Positions 45,985 through 54,075 of a DNA stretch of 64,000 nt are shown here, in pieces; position 1 is the stretch's first letter, and each line of letters begins with the position of its first letter. The notes beneath the pieces are model-generated. The model saw only the letters and a program-made list of their open reading frames with translations. It was not told the origin of the DNA and did not search any database. The position numbers and the translations under genes are program-made. The stretch comes from an uncultured Desulfuromonadales bacterium. GTDB taxonomy: Bacteria; Desulfobacterota; Desulfuromonadia; Desulfuromonadales; Geopsychrobacteraceae. The stretch covers positions 47,038 to 111,037 of the forward strand of contig CAMYNC010000008.1 of assembly GCA_947259685.1 (NCBI GenBank), written 5' to 3'.

Positions 45985-46269
45985 TCATAACTCAATGGCT
46001 TCCCGTAGAACCTTATTACGAATGGCAGGATGCAGAGCATTCGGTGTCGTCATATCTACCTGTCGTCCCAACAGATCTTCAAGATCTTTGAGAAGACCGC
46101 CGAGAGCAAATGCAGACTTACCACGGTGCATTTCAACCAGGAAATCAACGTCGCTGGTCTCGGTGGCCAGGTCTGTCGCCATAGAGCCGAAAACCTTTAT
46201 CTGGCGAGCTCCCCGCCGCTTGGCTAACTCCAAGATTTGCTGTCGATGAGTTTCTATCAGCCGATCCAT
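45985..46269 (-). CDS. MNT-type nucleotidyltransferase (MntA-like antitoxin), solitary
   Basis: A 94-aa minimal nucleotidyltransferase. The catalytic motif is VFGSMATDLATETSDVDFLV (GS plus DxD, residues about 27-46). MntA proteins neutralise HEPN-domain toxins by AMPylating them. A HEPN partner normally lies just downstream, but the 176 bases between here and the AsmA gene hold no HEPN-like frame, so this looks like an orphan antitoxin or the remnant of a pair. Confidence 0.82.
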   Translation of the reverse strand: MDRLIETHRQQILELAKRRGARQIKVFGSMATDLATETSDVDFLVEMHRGKSAFALGGLLKDLEDLLGRQVDMTTPNALHPAIRNKVLREAIEL

Positions 46270-46389
46270 TATTTCTCTCCAACTGTGACAATAACCAAAT
46301 TAGATTATCATAAAAGTACCCAAGAAGGCAGAGCTTAAGTAAGCTGACGACTTGAGACTGTACTTCAGTAGCAACTGACCTGCTTCTGC

Positions 46390-47376
46390 CTACCTCTTCA
46401 GGGTCTGTGAAGGCTTTTCGCCGAATTTCTGCTGGTACTCCGCTGCAAAACGGCCCTGGCTGTAAAAGCCATATCTGATGGCAATCTCCAGAACAGTATC
46501 TTGCCCGGGGGCAGCTTGCCTGAGCGCTCCAAATGCCGCCTCCAGCCTCAGCGACTTAAAAAAGCCCATCGGTCCGATGCCGTGCTTGGCCTTGAACGCC
46601 CGGGTCAGGGTTCTTGGCGAAAACCCGGTCATTTCGGCTAGCTCGTGCAGTGAAACCGGCCCTTCCAGATGAGCCCTCAGGAACTCCTCAGCCTGATCAA
46701 GGTAGGGTTGACCGGCACTGGCCAGCTTGTCAGAGCGACCCTCCCCTTGGCCCATTCCGACTTCAACCAGGGCGGCAAACAGGGCATTCTCAAGCTCAGC
46801 GCAGACCCTCAGCGACCACATCAGCGGATTGCCGCTGATGAGATCGGTGTGGATTCGTCGCAGATACCCGGTAAAAGCCGCCACCTGAGGATCGTTCATG
46901 GAAAGGCGGAGGGGAAAGACTGGGGCCCCACCCCCAAGCAGGCGTTCCCGCTCCAGGTAATTTTTGAGGGCTTTCAGCTCGAAATTTGCCACAAGGACTT
47001 TACCGCTGTCCCCTTCGAGGTCGAAGGGTTCCTCTCCCTGGCCGCAATAAACCTCGTCGTAGAAAGGTGTATTGAATGTTTTGAAAAATCCCTGCAGAGG
47101 AATGTTGAGGGAAAAATATCCGCGCGGTTCGGTCCCCTGGACGCTGATCGAGGCATAATCCACCATCATCAAAGCAAGATTCTTCATCCTGGTGGCAGTC
47201 ACCTCGGCCTTGAAATCTTTTCTTAAGCGCTGAACTCTGACCAGCGGCGAGAAGGGGGTAACCCACTCTTCCAGTTTCTCGGGGCTTGACGTTTGCAGAC
47301 TGAAGGCAGCAGCCTGCTGCAAGTTATGGCCTTGCTTATCGACCAGAAGGTCTTTTTCTGGATGTTTCATGTCCAT
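46390..47376 (-). CDS. AraC-family transcriptional regulator
   Basis: A 328-aa regulator. An N-terminal ligand/oligomerisation domain (about residues 30-215, AraC-binding-like) is followed by a C-terminal pair of helix-turn-helices (VSLHELAEMTGFSPRTLTRAF and VLEIAIRYGFYSQGRFAAEY). It is divergent from the barrel/hydrolase genes and probably activates them through the TAGTCTA repeats in the 80-bp gap. The ATG has TTGGAG seven bases ahead. Confidence 0.93.
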   Translation of the reverse strand: MDMKHPEKDLLVDKQGHNLQQAAAFSLQTSSPEKLEEWVTPFSPLVRVQRLRKDFKAEVTATRMKNLALMMVDYASISVQGTEPRGYFSLNIPLQGFFKTFNTPFYDEVYCGQGEEPFDLEGDSGKVLVANFELKALKNYLERERLLGGGAPVFPLRLSMNDPQVAAFTGYLRRIHTDLISGNPLMWSLRVCAELENALFAALVEVGMGQGEGRSDKLASAGQPYLDQAEEFLRAHLEGPVSLHELAEMTGFSPRTLTRAFKAKHGIGPMGFFKSLRLEAAFGALRQAAPGQDTVLEIAIRYGFYSQGRFAAEYQQKFGEKPSQTLKR

Positions 47377-47401
47377 ATCTGAACTCCAAATGGAAGTGCT
47401 T

Positions 47402-47422
47402 TAGTCTAATATAGTCTATCTG
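47402..47422. promoter_or_regulatory. Tandem TAGTCTA repeats, candidate AraC-type operator
   Basis: TAGTCTA at 47402-47408 and again at 47412-47418, a 10-bp period, inside the divergent gap between the AraC regulator and the barrel gene. A near-identical sequence is found at 45905. Confidence 0.5.
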
Positions 47423-47456
47423 TTGTCGATTAAAAAACTAGTCAAGGAGGAGCTCC

Positions 47457-48524
47457 ATGAAACACTTTCAAGTGAAATATTTATTAGTTACCGCAATACT
47501 GCTACTCATGACGACCCAAACCTGCTTTGCCGCAGAGGATGCTGCCTCTGCTGCTGAAACCGGTGCAGAGAAAGCTCTTTCAGCAGAGTGTCGTAGCTTC
47601 GCCAATGACCCGGGTGCGGATCTCGGTGAAGTACTCAAGGCCGGCTGTGAACCGACTCTTGCGCAGATGTCGAAGCTGATGGACAACCCGTTGGGTAATG
47701 TGGCGATGCTGTTCACCCAGTACGACTCTTACCGGATGAGGAACGACGCAACCGGTGATGAAGCAATCCAGGGCGTCTACATGGGCATCGCGCAGTTCCC
47801 CAAAAAGCTTAACGAAAACTGGAGCCTGATTAACCGCGTCATCTGGACGGTGCCGAGCGTACCGCTTGACCAGGACAAGATCGACGATTTCGGTGGCGGT
47901 GACTACGGCAGCATCCCTCCCACCATCACCCCGCCATCCGGGAAGCCGGCACCGGTCAATCTTTTTGACGGCCGCACCACAGGTTTCGGCGATATGTACT
48001 ACGTCGGTCTGTTCACCCCCGCAGAGGGCATTAAACTCGACAACGGTGCCAACATCCTGTGGGGTGCTGGCTTCGACCTGGGGTTCCCGACCGCCAGCGA
48101 AGATATCCTTGGTACGGACAAATGGACTGCGGGACCTTCTGCCCTGGGGGTCTATCTGGGGCCGAAGTTTAAGACTGGCGCCCTGCTTCAGCATTACTGG
48201 GACTATGCCGGCGACGATGATCGTGCCGACGTCAACATGACGAACCTGCAGTATCTATATTACTGGAGCCTTGATGAAACAACGTCTATTGGTGCTGCGC
48301 CAAATATTATTATTGACTGGGAACAGGACAGCGACAACGCGTTTACCGTCCCTGTCGGGATCGGTATCAACAAGACGGTCCAAGTGGGCAAGGTGCCGAT
48401 ACGCTTCGGTTTTGAAGTATTCTACTCGCTCATCCAGCCCGACGATATTCCCGCAACGGAATGGAACTTACGCTTTTACGCTATCCCCGCGGTGCCGTCA
48501 GCGTTGTTTTCGTGGATGAACTAA
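47457..48524 (+). CDS. Outer-membrane barrel protein (neuromedin-U/phenol-porin-like)
   Basis: A 355-aa exported protein. The signal peptide ends near TCFAAED (about residue 23). A mature N-terminal helix region (ADLGEVLKAGCEPTLAQMSKLMDNPLGNVAML) precedes a barrel rich in Gly and aromatic residues, ending in SALFSWMN. It resembles the outer-membrane proteins loosely annotated neuromedin U. A GGAGGAGCTCC lies just before the ATG. The hydrolase gene follows after 13 bp, so both form one operon controlled by the divergent AraC gene; a role in uptake of the hydrolase substrate is plausible. Confidence 0.82.
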   Translation: MKHFQVKYLLVTAILLLMTTQTCFAAEDAASAAETGAEKALSAECRSFANDPGADLGEVLKAGCEPTLAQMSKLMDNPLGNVAMLFTQYDSYRMRNDATGDEAIQGVYMGIAQFPKKLNENWSLINRVIWTVPSVPLDQDKIDDFGGGDYGSIPPTITPPSGKPAPVNLFDGRTTGFGDMYYVGLFTPAEGIKLDNGANILWGAGFDLGFPTASEDILGTDKWTAGPSALGVYLGPKFKTGALLQHYWDYAGDDDRADVNMTNLQYLYYWSLDETTSIGAAPNIIIDWEQDSDNAFTVPVGIGINKTVQVGKVPIRFGFEVFYSLIQPDDIPATEWNLRFYAIPAVPSALFSWMN

Positions 48525-48537
48525 AAAGGAGCCTAAG

Positions 48538-49761
48538 ATGAAACAATTTATATTTGCTCTAGCAGGGCTGACATTCTTGTTGTTTTCAACCCAAACTTTT
48601 GCCGCCGGCGGAGTAGTCAAAGACCCCGCCGGTACAGCGCCGGAACGTTATGTTTACTATCCAGGCACTGAAGCTCTGGGCAAGGACGAAATTCGTGTTA
48701 TCGCCGCAGGCACTGGGATGCCATCTGCAAGACGTAGTCAGGCGGCCACATGCTTTCTGGTTGAGCTGGGAGACGGGCAGAAATTCCTCTTCGATATCGG
48801 TTCTGGTTCGCATGCGAATCTTCAATCGCTGATGATCCCATCGGACTACCTGACAAAAATATTCATTACCCATCTGCATACTGACCACTGGGCCGATCTT
48901 ACGTCCTTGTGGGCTGGAGGCTGGACGGCCGGTCGAACCGTACCTCTTGAAGTCTGGGGACCCAGTGGTGCCCGAGAAGACATGGGGACAAAATATGCTG
49001 TTGAGAAGCTGCTCCAGGCATTCAATTGGGACTACATGACCCGAGCCGTGACGATCAGTCCTGCTCCTGGTGCTATCAATGTCCACGAGTTTAACTACAA
49101 GGGTTTAAACGAAGTCGTTTATCAGGAAGAGGGTGTGACGATTCGCTCATGGCCAACGATACACGCCGGTGATGGACCGATCAGCTATTCGCTGGAATGG
49201 AATGGCTTCAAGATTGTCATCGGTGGCGATACTGCGCCCAATAAATGGTATATCAAATACGCCAAGGACGCTGACTTGGCGATCCATGAGGCGTGGCTGA
49301 CGGCAAAAACAATGATGGATAAATATGGCCAGCCTCCACAACTGGCGGCAAGAATTAATTTGACCTTCCACTCCTCAGCCCAGGCCTATGGAAAGATCAT
49401 GAGCATCGTCAAACCCCGCCATGCGGTCGCTTATCACTTCTTCAACGACGAGGATACTCGCTATGAGGTTTATGGTGGGATTCGCGAGACCTATGACGGC
49501 CCGCTCTCGATGGCTGATGACATGATGGTCTGGAATATCACCAGAGACAAAATCACCGAACGGATGGCCGTTTCAGCGGATGACGCATGGGATGTCCCCG
49601 GCCCGCGCAAGTCACCACCGCCGGATCGGACCCGAAAGTCCGAGTATACCCAATTCATCCTGGACGGAAAATTCGATACCAGTGATGTCGACGAGCCTTG
49701 GCTGAAGGCGTTTATGAAGAAGTACAACCTGACCGAAGATGATCTAAAGGCAGGGCAATAG
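48538..49761 (+). CDS. Periplasmic metallo-beta-lactamase-fold hydrolase (GntH-like)
   Basis: A 407-aa exported MBL-fold protein: signal peptide (cleavage near TFAAGG), metal-binding THLHTDHWADL with H112, H114, D116 and H117, and further ligands in IHAGDG and VIGGDT. From memory it resembles the family named after GntH of guanitoxin synthesis, but that name says little about function here; no other guanitoxin genes are present. The upstream barrel gene and AraC regulator suggest a degradative or detoxifying unit. The ATG has AAAAGGAG nearby. A truncated second copy lies at 56492. Confidence 0.88.
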   Translation: MKQFIFALAGLTFLLFSTQTFAAGGVVKDPAGTAPERYVYYPGTEALGKDEIRVIAAGTGMPSARRSQAATCFLVELGDGQKFLFDIGSGSHANLQSLMIPSDYLTKIFITHLHTDHWADLTSLWAGGWTAGRTVPLEVWGPSGAREDMGTKYAVEKLLQAFNWDYMTRAVTISPAPGAINVHEFNYKGLNEVVYQEEGVTIRSWPTIHAGDGPISYSLEWNGFKIVIGGDTAPNKWYIKYAKDADLAIHEAWLTAKTMMDKYGQPPQLAARINLTFHSSAQAYGKIMSIVKPRHAVAYHFFNDEDTRYEVYGGIRETYDGPLSMADDMMVWNITRDKITERMAVSADDAWDVPGPRKSPPPDRTRKSEYTQFILDGKFDTSDVDEPWLKAFMKKYNLTEDDLKAGQ

Positions 49762-50104
49762 TCTTGGTCTCAGCTGAGTAAAAGATCGATTGATTTTACC
49801 TTGATTTGGGCAACTCGAGCCCGGTGAAAAATCGGGCTTTTTTTCTGGGTACTCAATAAACCTCCCGAAGCTTTCCGGATGGTTCAAGGCCTATTTGTAA
49901 AACCTGGACTCAAAACGCCAACAAGTCGCTCGGAAGCAACGAAAAGCAGATTGACCAAGATCGAAAAATCGTATTTCGAGAGAAAAATACCGGTTTCCTG
50001 TCGGTTCATTTATCGCCTGCTATAGTTTCTCCTGTAGGTCAAACAAGGACCCGGCATGTCGAAATCACCTGAAAATATTTCCCACCGAGAAAAGGGAGAT
50101 TTGA
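49762..50104. other. Gene-free gap after the hydrolase
   Basis: 343 bases holding the terminator at 49818-49844 and a possible extended -10 promoter (TGC-TATAGT at 50018-50026) for the OmpA lipoprotein. Nothing else is recognised. Confidence 0.6.
49818..49844 (+). terminator. Rho-independent terminator after the hydrolase
   Basis: Stem AGCCCG / CGGGCT with loop GTGAAAAAT, followed by seven T. The same hairpin with the same loop follows the truncated copy at 57370, evidence that gene and terminator were duplicated together. Confidence 0.85.
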
Positions 50105-50698
50105 ATGAAAAAACTTCTGGGTCTGATTCTTATCCTTATGTTGGTGATCAGTTGCGCCCCAGCGGCGAACAAAAGTGAAGAGGGGGCACGCAAGGGGACC
50201 GCTATCGGAGCGCTGGTAGGTGCCGGGCTCGGCCAGGCGATCGGCGGAGACACCAAGGCGACCCTGATCAGCATGGGCATCGGTGCCATTGTCGGTGGGT
50301 TTACCGGGAAAAAGATCGGCCAGAACATGGATGAGCAGGAAGCCGCCAACATCCAGCGCAACGCAGAGATCTTGGCGATCACCTTCAAGTCGGCGGTTCT
50401 GAAGCCCGGCGCAGACAGCGAGATTCAGCGGGTGAGTACAGTTTTGAACCAGTACCCCCAAACCAGAATCTGGGTCGCCGGCCATACCGACAGCACCGGC
50501 TCCGAACAACACAATCAGGAGCTTTCAGAACGACGGGCCATGAGTGTAAAAACCGTTTTGGTCAGTCAGGGCGTCCATCCGGCCCGCGTGCAAAACATCG
50601 GCTTTGGCGAACAAGCACCGGTTGCAGATAACGGCAGCGAAAGCGGCCGCCAGCTCAATCGCCGGGTGGTTGTGACGATCAGTCCTCAGGAAAGTTAG
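50105..50698 (+). CDS. OmpA-family lipoprotein with glycine zipper (YiaD-like)
   Basis: A 197-aa lipoprotein: lipobox VISC (Cys near residue 17), glycine-zipper segment (ALVGAGLGQAIGGD and MGIGAIVGGFTGKKIG, residues 33-75) and an OmpA C-terminal peptidoglycan-binding domain (VAGHTDSTGSEQHNQELSERRA, about 85-190) with the Asp and Arg that bind diaminopimelate. Tethers the outer membrane to the wall. AAAGGGAG precedes the ATG. First of a run of exported-protein genes on the same strand. Confidence 0.92.
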   Translation: MKKLLGLILILMLVISCAPAANKSEEGARKGTAIGALVGAGLGQAIGGDTKATLISMGIGAIVGGFTGKKIGQNMDEQEAANIQRNAEILAITFKSAVLKPGADSEIQRVSTVLNQYPQTRIWVAGHTDSTGSEQHNQELSERRAMSVKTVLVSQGVHPARVQNIGFGEQAPVADNGSESGRQLNRRVVVTISPQES

Positions 50699-50768
50699 TG
50701 GTCATTCGGAACCTCCGGATGAAAACATATTGTAACTACATGATTAACCTTAAAAAGGAGAGACTCAC

Positions 50769-51233
50769 ATGTTTACCAGATCTGGATTTACCACCTTCGT
50801 ATTTGGCCTGTTTCTGCTGCTTCCCCTGCTGGCACAAGCCGGTGAAACCGATGAGTTAAAAAAGAAGATTCTCTTCGATCAGAAAAAACTGGTCGTCATG
50901 CAGAATATAGAATTCACCGATAAAGAAGCGGCCGATTTCTGGCCCCTATTTGAGGAATACCAGGAGGCTCAGTTCCAACTCACCCAGAGGGCCGGCCGCT
51001 TGATCATGGCCTATGCTTCAGCTTACCAGACCCTCACCGATGAGCAGGCGCAAAAAATTATTGACGAATATCTCGAAATCGAAAAAAAGCGTCTGGGCCT
51101 CAAAGAAAAATATATGCATTCGTTTGTCACGATATTGCCTGGCAAAAAGGCCTTCCGCTATATGCAGATCGAAAACAAGCTCGAGACCATTGCCCGGCAT
51201 GAAATCTCCAAGGAAATTCCACTGGCGAAATAG
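50769..51233 (+). CDS. Exported helical protein, Spy/CpxP-like in character
   Basis: A 154-aa protein with a signal peptide (cleavage near AQAGE, residues 20-23) and a mature part that is almost all charged helix (LTDEQAQKIIDEYLEIEKKRLGLKEKY), reminiscent of periplasmic chaperones of the Spy/LTXXQ group, though the exact motif is weak. AAAAAGGAGAG precedes the ATG. It is 71 bp after the OmpA lipoprotein and may share its transcript. Confidence 0.75.
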   Translation: MFTRSGFTTFVFGLFLLLPLLAQAGETDELKKKILFDQKKLVVMQNIEFTDKEAADFWPLFEEYQEAQFQLTQRAGRLIMAYASAYQTLTDEQAQKIIDEYLEIEKKRLGLKEKYMHSFVTILPGKKAFRYMQIENKLETIARHEISKEIPLAK

Positions 51234-51310
51234 TCCTGCTCAGCTGTCGTTCTGTTAACCGCAGTTTTGGAGGCTGTTACTGAAAGGGTCTCTAAGAGAG
51301 GAGCATTTTG

Positions 51311-52102
51311 ATGAGAGACAAAGTCCGTTCTGGTGTATTCGCCATAGTTTTCCTGCTGATTTTTGCCGGGGTTTCGATCGCCGATACGCAAACCCCACCC
51401 CCTTCTGAGATTGAAGAAGAGGCCCTGACCCTGCTCAAACAATCGATGGAATTTATCTCCAAGACTCCTCGCTTACAGTTTAAGGCTGAAATAGGCTTTG
51501 ATGTAGCCCAGGAGTCCGGGCAGATGATTGAGTTCGGTGGCAGTCGTCAGGTCAGCTTCCTGCGCCCCGACAAGGTCAATATCGCCTTCAATAGCAGAGA
51601 CGGGTCTAACGGTGGAATCGTTTTTAACGGCAAGGAACTTTTGGTCTTTGATAAAGATGAAAAGGTCTACGCAAAAATTCCTCTAGAGGGGGATGCTGGT
51701 CAAGCGTTCGACTACCTGGCGGAGGAACTCCAGATGCAGGTGCCGATGCGCGACTTTTTTTCTAATACCCCTTTCGATGTGCTGGCCGAACAGCTTACCT
51801 CCGGGTTTTATGTCGACGAGTCGGTTGTCGCCGGGACGCCCTGTGACCACCTGGCTTTTCGCAACGATCGGGTCGACTTCCAGATCTGGATCGCCACGGG
51901 AGACAAGCCCCTGCCCCGCCGGTTTGTCATCAGCTACCGGCAGGAAGAAGGACATCCCCAATTCTGGACCCAGTTTGTGAAGTGGGATCTCGCGCCCGAC
52001 CTTCCCGACACTTTATTCTCCACGGCTCCCCCGGAAGGTGCGGAACAGATTCCCTTCGCAACCCTTGATCCGGCTCTAAACGAGGAAGGAGGGAAACCAT
52101 GA
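51311..52102 (+). CDS. DUF2092 periplasmic protein
   Basis: A 263-aa exported protein with a signal peptide (cleavage near VSIADT). DUF2092-type features are the early helix (ALTLLKQSMEFISKTPRLQF), the RPDKVNIAF strand, FNGKELLVFDKDEKVYAKI and the C-terminal LPRRFVISYR and WDLAPDLPDTLFS. The fold resembles LolA/LolB-type lipoprotein carriers; the function is unknown. The ATG at 51311, with GAGAGGAG ahead, is better than a TTG one codon upstream. The stop overlaps the next gene (ATGA). Confidence 0.88.
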   Translation: MRDKVRSGVFAIVFLLIFAGVSIADTQTPPPSEIEEEALTLLKQSMEFISKTPRLQFKAEIGFDVAQESGQMIEFGGSRQVSFLRPDKVNIAFNSRDGSNGGIVFNGKELLVFDKDEKVYAKIPLEGDAGQAFDYLAEELQMQVPMRDFFSNTPFDVLAEQLTSGFYVDESVVAGTPCDHLAFRNDRVDFQIWIATGDKPLPRRFVISYRQEEGHPQFWTQFVKWDLAPDLPDTLFSTAPPEGAEQIPFATLDPALNEEGGKP

Positions 52103-52647
52103 TTTCGAAATTCTCATTTTCTCTTGGGTGTTTGGCCATGTTGATGTTCCTGGTGATCACCACTGAAGCGGACGCAAGAGGTAGGGGTGGCGGAGGTAGA
52201 GGTGGCGGGCATAGTTTTTCCCGCAGTGGCCCCGCTTCGAGCGGGTCGGTCCGACACCAGGGGGGGCAGAGAAGCAACACCCGACAGAACAGAGACAAAA
52301 ACCAGAATCGCCGGCAGGATACTCGTAATGATCGCAACGACAATCGTCAGGACCGCTACGATGACCGTCAGGATAATCGACAGGACAGGTACGATGATCG
52401 CAAAGACTTCCGTGAGGACAGGTACGATGATCGCAAAGACTTCCGCGAGGACGTCTACCGGGATCGAAGAAGATGGCGGGTGGGCTCTGTCTTGACGGTT
52501 TCCGCATTCGGAGCACTTGGCTGTCGTTCAGAAATTATTGTCGTTGGCGCCGTCTCCTATTACCGCTGCGGTACGGGCTGGTACAACCGGGCTTATCACG
52601 GGGGGAGCGTCACTTACGTCGTCGTCAATGCTCCTGCCGGTTATTAG
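52099..52647 (+). CDS. Exported Arg/Asp-rich repeat protein
   Basis: A 182-aa protein with a signal peptide (residues 1-26, ending TEADARG), a Gly/Arg-rich stretch, then an extremely charged region of DRxDxRQ and DRYDDRK repeats (about 65-125). A hydrophobic C-terminal domain with two Cys (GCRSEIIVVG, YYRCGTGWY) closes the protein. It is coupled by ATGA to the DUF2092 gene, a pairing that suggests joint function in the periplasm. The repeat DNA includes two near-identical 33-bp units. I do not know its activity. Confidence 0.78.
   Translation: MISKFSFSLGCLAMLMFLVITTEADARGRGGGGRGGGHSFSRSGPASSGSVRHQGGQRSNTRQNRDKNQNRRQDTRNDRNDNRQDRYDDRQDNRQDRYDDRKDFREDRYDDRKDFREDVYRDRRRWRVGSVLTVSAFGALGCRSEIIVVGAVSYYRCGTGWYNRAYHGGSVTYVVVNAPAGY
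52383..52448 (+). repeat. Two 33-bp tandem repeats within the Arg/Asp-rich gene
   Basis: GACAGGTACGATGATCGCAA-type units encoding DRYDDRKDFRE twice, differing at a single base near the unit end. Older, diverged units precede them. Confidence 0.85.
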
Positions 52648-53016
52648 GAGCGACCTTATGTTCAATAATCCCCTGCCTCACCACTTTCTTGCATAACTGG
52701 CCTTTGTCAGTGGAGTGGAAAACGGGCTGCGCTGATCCGACTGAATGAGAGGGTTGAGATATAAGCAAACTTCCACCTGATTAAAACAAATCTTACGCCG
52801 GTTCCTTCTCCCTGAGGGAGAAGGTGGCCGAAGGCCGGATGAGGGGGGATTGGGAGTAATTACCCCGCCCTTCCCCCTGGCCGATTCCCTCAGGGAGAGG
52901 AGACAGGTTTCCGCGACAGCGGAAGATAAATGCTAATCGGGAACCAAGTTATTGATATTCAGATTAAGAGAGCTAGCCATAGACGTGGAAATTCTAACCG
53001 GAAAGGAGAAGTCACC
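52648..53016. other. Gene-free gap with an intergenic repeat
   Basis: 369 bases. Around 52804-52824 lies a perfect dyad (CCTTCTCCC-TGA-GGGAGAAGG), followed by GGTGGCCGAAGGCCGGATGA and, near 52885, an inverted partial copy (CCCTCAGGGAGAGG). This looks like a dispersed REP-type intergenic repeat. No gene is seen; the frame upstream of 53017 is only an open extension of the next gene. Confidence 0.6.
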
Positions 53017-53532
53017 ATGAGAAAAAGATATGCGTTGGGACTTTGGGGGTTATTACTCCTCCCCATGTTCAGCCTGGGCCTGCTGGCCCCCATGGAAAGC
53101 CAGGCCCAGAGCGAAATGATCATCTACCCCAGCAAAGGGCAGACCCAGGAGCAACAGGAGCAGGACCAGTTCCAGTGCTACAACTGGGCCAAAGGTCAAT
53201 CCGGATTCGACCCTATGGCCCCTCCGACCACGAAAACGGCACCGCCGCCTAAAGAGGAGCCTAAGGGAGGCGTTGGCCGTGGAGCCGTCCGGGGTGGTTT
53301 GACCGGCCTGGCCGTTGGTGCAATTGCCGGCGATGCCGGTAAGGGTGCTGCCATCGGGGCCGCCTCAGGTGGACTGATTGGCGGCATGCGGCGCAAAGAT
53401 CAAAATGCCCAGGAAGAGGCTGCTAAACAGCAATGGGCGCAGAAAGAAGCGTCCCAGTACCAGACGGGGCGCAATAATTATAACCGGGGTTATGCCGCGT
53501 GCCTGGAAGGCCGAGGCTACACAGTGAAATAA
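53017..53532 (+). CDS. Glycine-zipper exported protein (YMGG-like)
   Basis: A 171-aa protein with a signal peptide (cleavage near SQAQSE, residue 26), a short Gln-rich segment with a lone Cys (QFQCYNWAKGQSGFDP), a Pro linker, a glycine-zipper membrane motif (GGLTGLAVGAIAGDAGKGAAIGAASGGLIGG split over 88-120) and a C-terminal NYNRGYAACLEGRGYTVK. This arrangement is typical of YMGG-type proteins of unknown function. The ATG has GAAAGGAG eight bases before it. Confidence 0.88.
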   Translation: MRKRYALGLWGLLLLPMFSLGLLAPMESQAQSEMIIYPSKGQTQEQQEQDQFQCYNWAKGQSGFDPMAPPTTKTAPPPKEEPKGGVGRGAVRGGLTGLAVGAIAGDAGKGAAIGAASGGLIGGMRRKDQNAQEEAAKQQWAQKEASQYQTGRNNYNRGYAACLEGRGYTVK

Positions 53533-53548
53533 ACCAAGGAGACTACTC

Positions 53549-53959
53549 ATGAATCAAACTCGTTTTTTACCCTTGGCTCTGGCCCTCTGCCTGGCAACTC
53601 TGCTTTGGGCACCGGTTGCTTTCAGTCAGGAAACACCCCTGCTCTGCGCCCTGAATCAGGCCATGGAGTGCGGGCCTGGAACCGGCTGCGTTCAGCGGAC
53701 TGTTGCGGATGTGAACCTTCCGGATTTCATCCATATCGACCTGCAGAACAAAACCATCAAGGCCTTCGGCAGCCCCGACAACGACCAGAGCACGGCAATC
53801 AAAACCATTGAAAAGCTCGATGGCAAAGTGATCCTGCTGGGGGCTGAAAAAGGCCGCGGCTGGACCATCGACATGGATGAGAAGACCGGCAAGTTTACCG
53901 CCGCTGTCGCAGAAGACCGAGCCGGATTCGTGCTTTTCGGCAGCTGCATCCAGCAGTGA
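53549..53959 (+). CDS. Exported protein of unknown function
   Basis: A 136-aa product with a signal peptide (cleavage near FSQET, residue 27). The mature part has Cys residues at MECGPGTGCVQR and near the end (GSCIQQ) and a beta-rich body (FIHIDLQNKTIKAFGS, WTIDMDEKTGKFTAAVAED). It is 16 bp after the glycine-zipper gene, so one operon, with AAGGAG before the ATG. I do not recognise the family. Confidence 0.78.
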   Translation: MNQTRFLPLALALCLATLLWAPVAFSQETPLLCALNQAMECGPGTGCVQRTVADVNLPDFIHIDLQNKTIKAFGSPDNDQSTAIKTIEKLDGKVILLGAEKGRGWTIDMDEKTGKFTAAVAEDRAGFVLFGSCIQQ

Positions 53960-54075
53960 TAGTGATGACATGAGGGATTGGAATGCCCCGATAGAATGGA
54001 AAGATTGAGATTTCGGCCTACCTACTTTGCTATTTTTCCATAATTCCAACGTCCTATTATAGAAAGGGGAATCGG

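Noticed and set aside
45855..46040. 61-codon frame overlapping the end of the MNT gene, considered as a HEPN partner
   Set aside because: The product lacks the HEPN RxxxxH motif and helical pattern and overlaps the antitoxin in another frame.
52383..52448. Short tandem repeats considered as CRISPR-like
   Set aside because: The units are contiguous, have no spacers and lie within a coding frame.
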